Below, piece by piece: positions 1-5,130 of a stretch of DNA of 5,130 nucleotides. The stretch comes from an uncultured Pseudomonadota bacterium (lineage in GTDB: Bacteria > Pseudomonadota > Gammaproteobacteria > Burkholderiales > Usitatibacteraceae). The notes beneath the pieces are model-generated. The model saw only the letters and a program-made list of their open reading frames with translations. It was not told the DNA's origin and searched no databases. Within the stretch, counting starts at the first letter, position 1. Each line of letters begins with the position of its first letter. The stretch spans positions 1-5,130 of the forward strand of contig CAMPHL010000220.1 in the NCBI GenBank assembly GCA_946885905.1. The letters run 5' to 3'. The translations under genes and the position numbers were made by a program.

Positions 1-8
1 CCATGGGC

Positions 9-1022
9 CTACCCCTTGAGCTCGCGCCGGAGTTCCTCGAGGATGCGCCAGTCGGTGCCCCGCTCGATGATCTTCTGCGGCGAGCTCTTCACCATGCCGG
101 CTTCGCGCAGCTGCAGCGCATAGAACCGCAGCGTGTCCTCGGGACTGAAGTCGTCCCATCGCCGGTAGGGCATCTCAACGAGCGCCTGGCGCGCGAACTC
201 GGGCTTGGGCGAATAGCCCTTGGCCGCGAACGCGCGCACTCCGGCGTCGGGATCCGACGTGCAGATGTCGCCGCCCTTCAGGATCGCGCGCATCACCCGC
301 TTGGTCGCGATCGGATGCTTGCGCTGCCAGGTCTTGTTGACCGCCACCATGCAGCAGAAGTACTGCGACCACGGCCGATCGTAGGTGCTCGACAGCAGCA
401 TCCGCCCGATCTTTCCCGCGCGCAGCTCCTGCGGGTCGGGCGGGAAGCCGAGATAGCCGTCGATCTTGCCCTCGGCGAGGAGCTGCTTGCCCTTGGCGGG
501 CGGGTTGAAGTCCCAGCGGATGTCGCGCGCGGGATCCAGGCCCACATAGGTCACGATGCTCGCGAGGAACACGTGCTGGCCCGATTCGTTCCCGAGCACC
601 GAGACGGTCTTGCCCTTGAGGTCCTTCACGCTCTTGATCCCGGGGCGCGTGAAGAGCTCGAAGCAGCCCGGATGCACGCCGCCCAGGACGGAAATGTCGG
701 CGCCGCGGTCGATCGCCATCGCGAGCGGCGCGGCGAAGAACACCGCCATGTCCGCGAGGCCCTTGTTCATCACCTCCACGCTGCCCGGCCCGGCCCCGGG
801 GACTTCGGCTTCCACGTAGCTGAAGCCGGTGAAGCCCTCGGCCCGCAGCAGATCCTCGGCGATGAACAGCGGCGCCTGGCACACGCTCGGGAACTTGACC
901 ACGCGCAGCGTGCTCCCCTCGGGGGGTGCAAGCGGCGCGGCGGCCCGCGCGAAGCGCGGCGCCATGCCGATGGCGCCGGCGGCTCCCAGCGCACGAACCA
1001 GGTTGCGGCGATGTCGGTCCAC
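9..1022 (-). CDS. NitT/TauT-family ABC transporter substrate-binding protein (NMT1-like), Tat signal
   Basis: Likely periplasmic solute-binding component of an ABC importer of the nitrate/sulfonate/taurine/thiamine-precursor group, 337 aa. The substrate cannot be told from sequence. The GTG at 1022 is chosen because AAGGAGG lies four bases upstream and the N-terminus then becomes a twin-arginine signal: HRRNLVR at residues 4-10, a mildly hydrophobic Ala/Gly stretch at 11-21 and a probable cut after ARA (residues 25-27). An upstream in-frame GTG at 1109 would add 29 residues without a good ribosome site. The mature part starts with a beta strand plus a ligand-facing segment ([19 protein letters not shown], 39-57), followed by the family-typical KDLKGKTV (133-140) and [11 protein letters not shown]. 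It has several cysteines (48, 120 and a CC pair in YFCC). No permease or ATPase gene is in the window; downstream on this strand is off the left edge. The family call is firm, the ligand is unknown. Confidence 0.88.
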   Translation of the reverse strand: MDRHRRNLVRALGAAGAIGMAPRFARAAAPLAPPEGSTLRVVKFPSVCQAPLFIAEDLLRAEGFTGFSYVEAEVPGAGPGSVEVMNKGLADMAVFFAAPLAMAIDRGADISVLGGVHPGCFELFTRPGIKSVKDLKGKTVSVLGNESGQHVFLASIVTYVGLDPARDIRWDFNPPAKGKQLLAEGKIDGYLGFPPDPQELRAGKIGRMLLSSTYDRPWSQYFCCMVAVNKTWQRKHPIATKRVMRAILKGGDICTSDPDAGVRAFAAKGYSPKPEFARQALVEMPYRRWDDFSPEDTLRFYALQLREAGMVKSSPQKIIERGTDWRILEELRRELKG

Positions 1023-1026
1023 GAGT

Positions 1027-1033
1027 CCTCCTT
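1027..1033 (-). promoter_or_regulatory. Shine-Dalgarno site of the substrate-binding protein gene
   Basis: Read on the minus strand this is AAGGAGG, a near-perfect anti-16S match, four bases before the GTG at 1022. Just upstream the leader carries CCAACAA twice, an A/C-rich and probably unstructured stretch that would leave the site open. It decides the start of the gene in favour of GTG 1022. Confidence 0.8.
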
Positions 1034-1053
1034 GTTGGTTGTTGGTCGGGACG

Positions 1054-1082
1054 GTGCGCCGGCGGCGCGATGCCGCGCGCAC
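1054..1082. repeat. Inverted repeat able to form a hairpin in the divergent leader
   Basis: GTGCGC (1054-1059) pairs with GCGCAC (1077-1082), and the inner CGGC (1060-1063) pairs with GCCG (1072-1075). This leaves one unpaired C at 1076 and an eight-base loop. If transcribed it would fold in the 5' leader of the minus-strand transporter gene, about 30 bases before its start; as DNA it could be an operator. No T-run follows on either strand, so it is not a classical terminator. In such GC-rich DNA a ten-pair stem can occur by chance. Confidence 0.3.
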
Positions 1083-1110
1083 GAGCGCCAGAGTACATCC
1101 AAAAGCCACC

Positions 1111-1116
1111 TATAAT
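1111..1116 (+). promoter_or_regulatory. Consensus -10 hexamer (TATAAT) of the argJ promoter
   Basis: TATAAT stands out in very GC-rich surroundings and is a perfect sigma-70 -10 box. Its last base is nine bases before the argJ ATG at 1126. A transcription start six to eight bases downstream would fall at about 1122-1124, so the mRNA would have almost no leader. No good -35 lies 16-18 bases upstream (the candidates around 1087-1094 match TTGACA poorly) and there is no extended -10 TG. Confidence 0.55.
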
Positions 1117-1125
1117 CCCCGCACC

Positions 1126-2361
1126 ATGGCCGTGAATATTCACCCGCCCCAGGGCGAGAACCTGCTCAGCATCGCGGGCGTGCGGCTGGGGATCGCCAGG
1201 GCGCACGTTCGCAAGCCCGACCGGAAGGACATGCTGCTCGTGGCGCTCGACGAGGGTTGCCGCGTGGCGGGCGTCTTCACGCGCAATCGTTTCGCCGCTG
1301 CGCCCGTGCAGCTTTGCCGGGAGCGCCTCGCGGGCGCGCGCGAGCTGCCTCCCCGCGCGATCCTCGTGAACACCGGCGTTGCGAACGCGGGAACCGGAGA
1401 GACGGGGCTCGCCAATGCCCGCGCCACGTGCGTGGCGGCCGCCTCGGCCCTGCACGTCCGCCCCGAGCAGGTGCTGCCGTTGTCCACCGGCGTGATCATG
1501 GAGCAGTTGCCGGTCGAGCGCATCGAGGCCGGCATCCCGCAATGCGTGGCCGACCTGGCGCCCGGCAACTGGGCCTCGGCGGCCGAGGCGATCATGACCA
1601 CCGACACGGTGCCCAAGGCGGTGTCGCGCCAGGTGGTGATCGACGGGCGCACCGTCACGATCACGGGCATCGCGAAGGGCGCCGGGATGATCGAGCCCAA
1701 CATGGCGACCATGCTGGGCATCATCGCCACCGACGCCTGCGTGGGCCCGGACGTGCTGCAGGACATGGCGCGCCGCGTGGCCAACCGCTCGTTCAATGCG
1801 ATCACCGTGGACGGCGACACCTCGACCAACGACACGCTGCTGGTCGTGGCCTCGTGCCGCGCCGGCAATCCCGAGATCCGCGGGGAGGGCACGGCCGAAT
1901 TCGGCAAGCTCATGGTCACCATGACCGAGGTCGCGCAGCTCCTGGCGCAGGCGATCGTGCGCGACGGCGAGGGCGCCACCAAGTTCATCACCGTCGTCGT
2001 GGACGAGGGGGCCACGGTGTCCGAATGCTTCGCGGTCGCCAAGAAGGTCGCCAACTCGCCGCTCGTGAAGACCGCGTTCTTCGCTTCCGACCCCAACCTG
2101 GGGCGCATCCTGGCCGCGGTCGGCAACGCGGGCCTCGCGGACCTCGACGCATCGAAGATCGGGCTGCAGCTGGGCGAGGTCGTCGTGGTCGAAAACGGCG
2201 GCCGCGCGGCTGCCTATACCGAGGCCCGCGGACAAGCCGCGATGAAGCCCGCGGAGATCACGGTGCGCATCACGCTCGGGCGCGGCATCGAGACGGCCAC
2301 GGTGTGGACGTGCGATTTCTCGTACGACTACGTGAAGATCAACGCGGACTACCGGTCCTGA
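1126..2361 (+). CDS. argJ: ArgJ: glutamate N-acetyltransferase (ornithine acetyltransferase), possibly bifunctional
   Basis: Cytoplasmic arginine-biosynthesis enzyme, 411 aa, the usual family length. It moves the acetyl group from N-acetylornithine to glutamate, giving ornithine and N-acetylglutamate; some members also use acetyl-CoA as N-acetylglutamate synthases, and sequence alone does not settle which applies here. ArgJ proteins cut themselves into alpha and beta chains before the nucleophilic Thr: here [15 protein letters not shown] spans residues 184-198 and the expected cut is Ala194/Thr195. The oxyanion-hole Thr-Gly is at 121-122 ([10 protein letters not shown]), the substrate-site Lys at 184 and the conserved Glu at 282 (RDGEGATKF). 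[14 protein letters not shown] and the C-terminal INADYRS are also typical. The ATG at 1126 gives MAVN, as in betaproteobacterial ArgJ, but no Shine-Dalgarno precedes it and a -10 box sits just upstream. It is the first gene of the plus-strand row. Confidence 0.97.
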   Translation: MAVNIHPPQGENLLSIAGVRLGIARAHVRKPDRKDMLLVALDEGCRVAGVFTRNRFAAAPVQLCRERLAGARELPPRAILVNTGVANAGTGETGLANARATCVAAASALHVRPEQVLPLSTGVIMEQLPVERIEAGIPQCVADLAPGNWASAAEAIMTTDTVPKAVSRQVVIDGRTVTITGIAKGAGMIEPNMATMLGIIATDACVGPDVLQDMARRVANRSFNAITVDGDTSTNDTLLVVASCRAGNPEIRGEGTAEFGKLMVTMTEVAQLLAQAIVRDGEGATKFITVVVDEGATVSECFAVAKKVANSPLVKTAFFASDPNLGRILAAVGNAGLADLDASKIGLQLGEVVVVENGGRAAAYTEARGQAAMKPAEITVRITLGRGIETATVWTCDFSYDYVKINADYRS

Positions 2362-2363
2362 CC

Positions 2364-2405
2364 ATGGCCATCGACCGTAGCCGCGGGCGGGAGCTTCCGG
2401 CATGA
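2364..2405 (+). other. Possible 13-codon mini-ORF bridging argJ and the methyltransferase gene
   Basis: An ATG two bases after the argJ stop opens a 13-residue reading frame (MAIDRSRGRELPA) whose TGA at 2403-2405 overlaps the methyltransferase ATG as ATGA. It has no clear ribosome site of its own, so it would depend on ribosomes re-initiating after argJ. It may simply be spacer: short ORFs like this arise easily by chance. It is listed because the DUF815-mutT gap shows the same arrangement. Confidence 0.2.
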
Positions 2406-3067
2406 GCGACCCGCGCGGCGCCACGCCGCACCTGGAGACCTACTATGCCAAGCGCGCGCGCGAGTACGAGCTGGTGTACGAGAAGCCCGAGCGCCAGCAC
2501 GAGCTCGCCTGGTTGCGGGAGCGCATCCCGCGCCTCTTCAAGGGGCGCACGGTTCTGGAGGTGGCCTGCGGGACCGGCTATTGGACGCAGTACATCGCGG
2601 CCGCCGCGCATCGCGTCTATGCCGGCGACATCAACGAGGCGGTCCTGGAGATCGCTCGCGAGAAGGCCATCGCGCCGGGCAAGGTGAGCTTCATGAAGGC
2701 CGACGCCGTCACGCTCGAAGGCGCGCCCCCGGGATGCAACGCCGCCTTCGCGGGCTTCTGGTGGTCGCACGTGAAGAAGAGCCGCGTGCGGCAGTTCGTC
2801 GCGAACCTCGCCACCCGGCTCGAGCCCGGATCCGTGGTGGGCATCCTCGACAATTCGTGGGCCCCGGGAAGCTCGACGCCGATCTCGCGCACCGACGCCG
2901 AAGGCAACACGTACCAGGTGCGCACGCTCGCGAGCGGCGAGCCGTTCGAAGTGCTCAAGAACTTTCCCACCGCCGCAGAGCTCGCCGAGGCCGTGCGCCC
3001 GGTGGCGCGCGAGGCGCACCTCGAATCCCTCAAATATTATTGGCTGCTGGTCTTCACGCTCAAGTGA
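2402..3067 (+). CDS. Class I SAM-dependent methyltransferase of unknown substrate
   Basis: Small cytoplasmic methyltransferase, 221 aa, about the size of a single Rossmann-fold domain. The N-terminal helix region (LETYYAKRAREYELVYE, 11-27) resembles the SAM-site cap of UbiE/ubiquinone-type and Methyltransf_25 proteins. Motif I, VLEVACGTG, is at 51-59; the acidic residue ending the second strand, which normally binds the SAM ribose, is Asp76 in YAGDIN; the next conserved Asp is 101 (FMKADAV). FWWSHVKK follows in the motif IV region, where many families carry a catalytic or substrate-contact motif. The substrate cannot be inferred. The ATG at 2402 has a GCGGGAG ribosome site at 2387-2393. The stop overlaps the ATPase start by GTGA, so the two genes are probably translated together. 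Base composition matches its neighbours, apart from a short A/T-rich patch near the end (3030-3040), so there is no sign of recent transfer. Confidence 0.85.
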   Translation: MSDPRGATPHLETYYAKRAREYELVYEKPERQHELAWLRERIPRLFKGRTVLEVACGTGYWTQYIAAAAHRVYAGDINEAVLEIAREKAIAPGKVSFMKADAVTLEGAPPGCNAAFAGFWWSHVKKSRVRQFVANLATRLEPGSVVGILDNSWAPGSSTPISRTDAEGNTYQVRTLASGEPFEVLKNFPTAAELAEAVRPVAREAHLESLKYYWLLVFTLK

Positions 3068-3921
3068 CAACGGATTGGAAGGACATCGCCGCGCGCCTCG
3101 ACGCGCTCTCGCGCCAGCTCGAGCGCCTGCTCCCGCCGGAGAAGCCCGAGCCCGACTGGAAGGCGGGCCGCGCCTTCCGCTGGCGCAAGAACGCGCGCGG
3201 CGGATATCTCGAGGCCGTGCTCCATCCGCACAGCATCCGCTTCTCGGATCTCAAGGACATCGACGAGCAGAAACGGCGGCTGCGGGAGAACACGGCCCAG
3301 TTCGTCGCGGGCCGGCCCGCCAACAACGTGCTGCTCACGGGCGCGCGCGGCACGGGCACGAGCTCGCTCGTCAAGGCCGCGCTCACGGAGTTCGGGGCGA
3401 AGGGCCTGCGCCTGATCGAGGTGGACAAGCGCGACCTCGTGGACCTGCCCGACATCGTGGACCTCATCGCCCACCGGCCGGAGCGCTTCATCGTCTTCTG
3501 CGACGACCTTTCGTTCGAGGCGAGCGATGCCGGCTACAAGTCCCTGAAGGTCGCCCTCGACGGCTCGATCGCGGGCTCGGCCGACAACCTGCTCATCTAC
3601 GCCACCTCGAACCGGCGCCACCTCATGCCCGAGTTCATGGACGAGAACCTGCAGGCGGTGCACCGGGATGGCGAGATCCATCCGGGCGAGACCTCGGAGG
3701 AGAAGATCTCGCTCTCGGAGCGCTTCGGGCTGTGGCTCTCGTTCTATCCCTTCGACCAGGAGCAGTACCTGCACATCGCCGACCACTGGGTTGCGGCGCT
3801 CGGCGGGAAGCCCACCGACGAGTCGCGCCAGGCGGCGCTGCTCTGGGCGCTCGAGCGGGGCTTTCGCAGCGGGCGCGTGGCGTGGCAGTTCGCTCGTGGA
3901 TGGGTGGGGAGGGGAAAGTGA
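3064..3921 (+). CDS. DUF815-family P-loop ATPase (AAA-like) with altered Walker A
   Basis: Predicted ATP-binding protein of unknown function, 285 aa, close to the family norm. The GTG at 3064 overlaps the methyltransferase stop (GTGA); no ribosome site is visible, so it is probably translated by coupling. The N-terminus has a short amphipathic helix (6-20), then the family segment from FRWRK to HPHSIRFSDLKDID. The P-loop reads GARGTGTSS (residues 93-101), where Thr99 replaces the lysine expected in GxxGxGK(S/T). The rest is intact: LRLIEVDK, Walker B FIVFCDDLSF with Asp147-Asp148, a sensor-1-like ATSNRRHLMPE (Asn183), and the signature stretches DGEIHPGE, EKISLSERFGLWLSFYPFDQ and a C-terminal SGRVAWQFARGW. 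Strong overall conservation argues against a pseudogene. The change could be real or a single-base error (ACG for AAG at 3358-3360). Its role beside argJ and mutT is unknown. Confidence 0.88.
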   Translation: MTTDWKDIAARLDALSRQLERLLPPEKPEPDWKAGRAFRWRKNARGGYLEAVLHPHSIRFSDLKDIDEQKRRLRENTAQFVAGRPANNVLLTGARGTGTSSLVKAALTEFGAKGLRLIEVDKRDLVDLPDIVDLIAHRPERFIVFCDDLSFEASDAGYKSLKVALDGSIAGSADNLLIYATSNRRHLMPEFMDENLQAVHRDGEIHPGETSEEKISLSERFGLWLSFYPFDQEQYLHIADHWVAALGGKPTDESRQAALLWALERGFRSGRVAWQFARGWVGRGK

Positions 3922-3968
3922 TGCGGGCAGCAAACCTTTGGAACACGGATGAACGACCAGCAGCGTGA
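3921..3968 (+). other. Possible 15-codon mini-ORF bridging the DUF815 ATPase and mutT
   Basis: The ATG at 3921 shares its A with the ATPase stop (TGATG) and has a strong purine-rich site, GGGGAGGGG at 3906-3914, six bases upstream. The frame encodes MRAANLWNTDERPAA and ends at TGA 3966-3968, overlapping the mutT GTG as GTGA. Since mutT has no good ribosome site, translation of this frame could deliver ribosomes to it. The peptide itself resembles nothing I know and may have no function. Confidence 0.3.
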
Positions 3969-4894
3969 AAATCACCGAAGTCGCCGCCGCGGTGATCGAG
4001 CGGCCGGGCGAGTTCCTGCTCGCGCAGCGCCCCGAAGGCAAGCCCTATCCCGGCTACTGGGAATTCCCCGGCGGCAAGATCGAGCCGGGCGAGGACCCGC
4101 GCGCGGCGCTCGACCGCGAGCTCGAGGAGGAGCTCGGCATCCACGTCACCGCGGCCACGCCCTGGATCACGCGCGTGTACGCCTATACCCATGCCACGGT
4201 GCGCCTGCACTTCTTCCGCGTGACCGGATGGAACGGCGAGCCCCGCCCGCTCGAGGACCAGGCGATCAAGTGGCAGGCGGTGGGCAAGCCCGACGTCGCG
4301 CCGATGCTGCCGGCGAACGCGCCGGTGCTCGCCTCGCTCGAGCTGCCCGCGGCGATGATCGTCTCGGACGCCTCGCGCATGGGCATGGATGCCTGGATCG
4401 CGGCGCTCACCGAGCGCGTGCTCCACGAGCGGCTGCTCGTGCAGTTGCGCGAGAAGGCGATGGACCGCATGAAGCTGCAGCACCTGCTCTCGCGCACGCT
4501 GGTGCGCGCCGAGCCCTTCGGCTCGCGGGTCGTGGTGAACAGCGGCAACGGCCACTTTCCCCAGTGCGGCGGCGTCCACCTCACCGCGGCGGCGCTCATG
4601 GCGAGCGATAGCCGACCCGAAGGCGCCCTCGTTGGCGCCTCGTGCCACGACGCGCGCGAGATCGCACACGCCGCGTCGATCGGCCTCGACTACGTCGTCG
4701 TGGGGCCGGTGAAGGAAACCGCCTCGCACCCGGCTGCCGCGCCGCTCGGCTGGGAGCGGTTCGAGGCGCTGATCCGCGAGCAACCGATGCCGGCGTATGC
4801 GATAGGCGGCCTTTCGCGCGCCGACCTCGCCGAAGCGAAGCGGCGCGGCGCGCACGGGGTGGCGCTGCTCGGCCGGGCGTTCGAAACGGCCTAG
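3965..4894 (+). CDS. mutT: MutT-type Nudix hydrolase fused to a thiamine-phosphate-synthase (ThiE/TenI)-like domain
   Basis: Two-domain cytoplasmic protein, 309 aa. Residues 1-128 are a MutT Nudix domain, expected to hydrolyse 8-oxo-dGTP to the monophosphate and so keep oxidised guanine out of DNA. The Nudix box is complete at 37-59 (G, five residues, E at 43, seven residues, REL at 51-53, EE at 55-56, G58, I59), preceded by LAQRPEGK and GYWEFPGG. Residues 130-309 resemble ThiE/TenI: VQLREK (159-164), GGVHL (202-206), VGASCHDAREI, GLDYVVVGPVKETASHP and AIGGL (279-283). The ThiE metal-site acidic residues look absent. This fusion is known in Proteobacteria; the role of the second half is unclear. 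The start is the GTG at 3965: an in-frame TGA at 3950 rules out a start further upstream, and no ATG-led alternative keeps the first strand. Its ribosome site is weak, so coupling to the upstream frame is likely. Confidence 0.92.
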   Translation: MKITEVAAAVIERPGEFLLAQRPEGKPYPGYWEFPGGKIEPGEDPRAALDRELEEELGIHVTAATPWITRVYAYTHATVRLHFFRVTGWNGEPRPLEDQAIKWQAVGKPDVAPMLPANAPVLASLELPAAMIVSDASRMGMDAWIAALTERVLHERLLVQLREKAMDRMKLQHLLSRTLVRAEPFGSRVVVNSGNGHFPQCGGVHLTAAALMASDSRPEGALVGASCHDAREIAHAASIGLDYVVVGPVKETASHPAAAPLGWERFEALIREQPMPAYAIGGLSRADLAEAKRRGAHGVALLGRAFETA

Positions 4895-5130
4895 AAGAGC
4901 GCGGCGAGCCCGGCAGGGCGCGCGCAGAACGACTGGGCGCCCGCCCGCTCGAGCTCTTCGCGCGACCCGTAGCCCCACAGCGCACCCACCGCGCGCACGC
5001 CGTGATGGCGCGCGGCGATCATGTCGGCGCCGCGATCGCCGATCATCGCGGCGTTGCTCGCGGCCACGCCGTGGTGGGGCAGGAGGTGCGCGAGCAGGTC
5101 ACGCTTGTCCTCGCGCGTGCCGTCGAGCTC
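4891..5130 (-). CDS. HAD-superfamily hydrolase, phosphoglycolate-phosphatase-like (C-terminal part)
   Basis: The window holds only the last 79 codons; the gene starts beyond the right edge. Reading on the minus strand it opens with ELDGTREDKRDLLAHLLP, which contains the HAD motif III lysine. MIGDRGADMIAARHHGVRAV follows, with the motif IV acidic residues in GDRGAD, then the LWGYGSREELERAGA segment typical of the Gph/5'-nucleotidase-like group, and it ends at ARPAGLAALF. Relatives remove phosphate from phosphoglycolate, nucleoside monophosphates or similar small molecules; the substrate-selecting cap and nucleophile motif (DxD) are not in view, so the substrate stays open. The TAG stop (4893-4891) shares CTAG with the mutT stop, giving a tail-to-tail overlap with no space for a terminator. 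Confidence 0.87.
   Translation of the reverse strand, partial: ELDGTREDKRDLLAHLLPHHGVAASNAAMIGDRGADMIAARHHGVRAVGALWGYGSREELERAGAQSFCARPAGLAALF

Larger units (their letters stand above)
1023..1125. other. Divergent intergenic region between the transporter gene and argJ
   Basis: This 103-base region is the only non-coding stretch over 50 bases. It must hold the promoters of both outward-facing genes. The argJ side ends in a consensus -10 hexamer. The transporter side holds the Shine-Dalgarno site and a GC-rich inverted repeat at 1054-1082. I see no convincing -35/-10 pair for the minus-strand gene and no clear ARG box (the ArgR operator) for argJ. Confidence 0.7.

Noticed and set aside
3..1115. 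Long open frame on the plus strand (370 codons) opposite the transporter gene
   Set aside because: Its product is rich in Arg, Ala, Gly and His with no domain, as expected from reading a GC-rich gene on the opposite strand; the minus-strand frame has clear family motifs, a signal peptide and a ribosome site.
1087..1116. Full sigma-70 promoter with -35 for argJ
   Set aside because: The -10 is perfect, but hexamers at 16-18 base spacing match TTGACA poorly, so only the -10 is annotated.
1023..1125. Riboswitch (for example thiamine-type, given an NMT1-like protein and a ThiE-like domain nearby)
   Set aside because: The region is too short and lacks the conserved THI-box segments such as CTGAGA; the ThiE-like domain is in a different transcription unit.
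175..2424. 749-codon open frame on the minus strand spanning the transporter gene and argJ
   Set aside because: It covers two well-supported genes in another frame and translates to low-complexity Arg/Ala/Gly/His-rich sequence. Lack of stops is a consequence of high GC.
3949..4611. ATG-led open frame starting just before mutT (220 codons)
   Set aside because: It is out of frame with the Nudix motifs, and its product is Arg/Ala-rich shadow sequence. The in-frame mutT start is the GTG at 3965.
4621..4640. Perfect seven-base inverted repeat with six-base loop (AGGCGCC / GGCGCCT) as a possible terminator
   Set aside because: It lies inside the conserved coding region of the mutT fusion and has no T-run after it, so it is more likely codon-driven GC palindromy.
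3635..4978. 447-codon minus-strand frame opposite the ATPase and mutT
   Set aside because: No recognisable domain and biased composition; it also crosses the true phosphatase end in the wrong frame.

Overview
This is a GC-rich window (by eye roughly two-thirds G+C or more, with strong third-position GC bias) of dense bacterial chromosome. It is most likely from a betaproteobacterium. Two things suggest this: the MAVN-type N-terminus and overall sequence of ArgJ, and the run argJ ... DUF815 ATPase ... MutT/thiamine-phosphate-synthase fusion, which I recall as a common betaproteobacterial gene order (Burkholderia/Ralstonia-like relatives). No species can be named from the sequence alone. I see no tRNA, rRNA, CRISPR array, insertion sequence or prophage gene, and no gene-free stretch longer than about 100 bases.

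Layout: (1) positions 9-1022, minus strand, a NitT/TauT (NMT1-like) ABC-transporter substrate-binding protein with a Tat-type signal peptide; any permease and ATPase partners would lie off the left edge. (2) positions 1023-1125, a short divergent intergenic region with a strong Shine-Dalgarno for the minus-strand gene and a consensus TATAAT only nine bases before the argJ start. (3) positions 1126-4894, plus strand, a tight gene row: argJ (arginine biosynthesis), a small class I SAM-dependent methyltransferase, a DUF815-family P-loop ATPase, and a Nudix hydrolase fused to a ThiE/TenI-like domain. (4) positions 4891-5130, minus strand, the C-terminal end of a HAD-superfamily phosphatase that converges on mutT and shares a CTAG with it, so each strand's TAG stop lies in the same four bases.

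The plus-strand genes look like one transcription and translation unit. The methyltransferase and ATPase overlap by GTGA. The two remaining gaps (about 40 bases each) each contain a 13-15 codon mini-ORF that ends in a four-base overlap with the next start codon. No internal terminator is visible. The enzymes share no obvious pathway (arginine synthesis, an unknown methylation, an unknown ATPase, nucleotide-pool sanitation), so this is a conserved housekeeping neighbourhood rather than a dedicated system.

The points most worth a second look are a Walker A lysine-to-threonine change in the DUF815 ATPase, the leaderless-looking argJ start, the methyltransferase sitting between argJ and the ATPase, the mini-ORF junctions, and the apparently degenerate thiamine-phosphate-synthase half of the MutT fusion. 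I do not see clear evidence of a wholly new biological system here.
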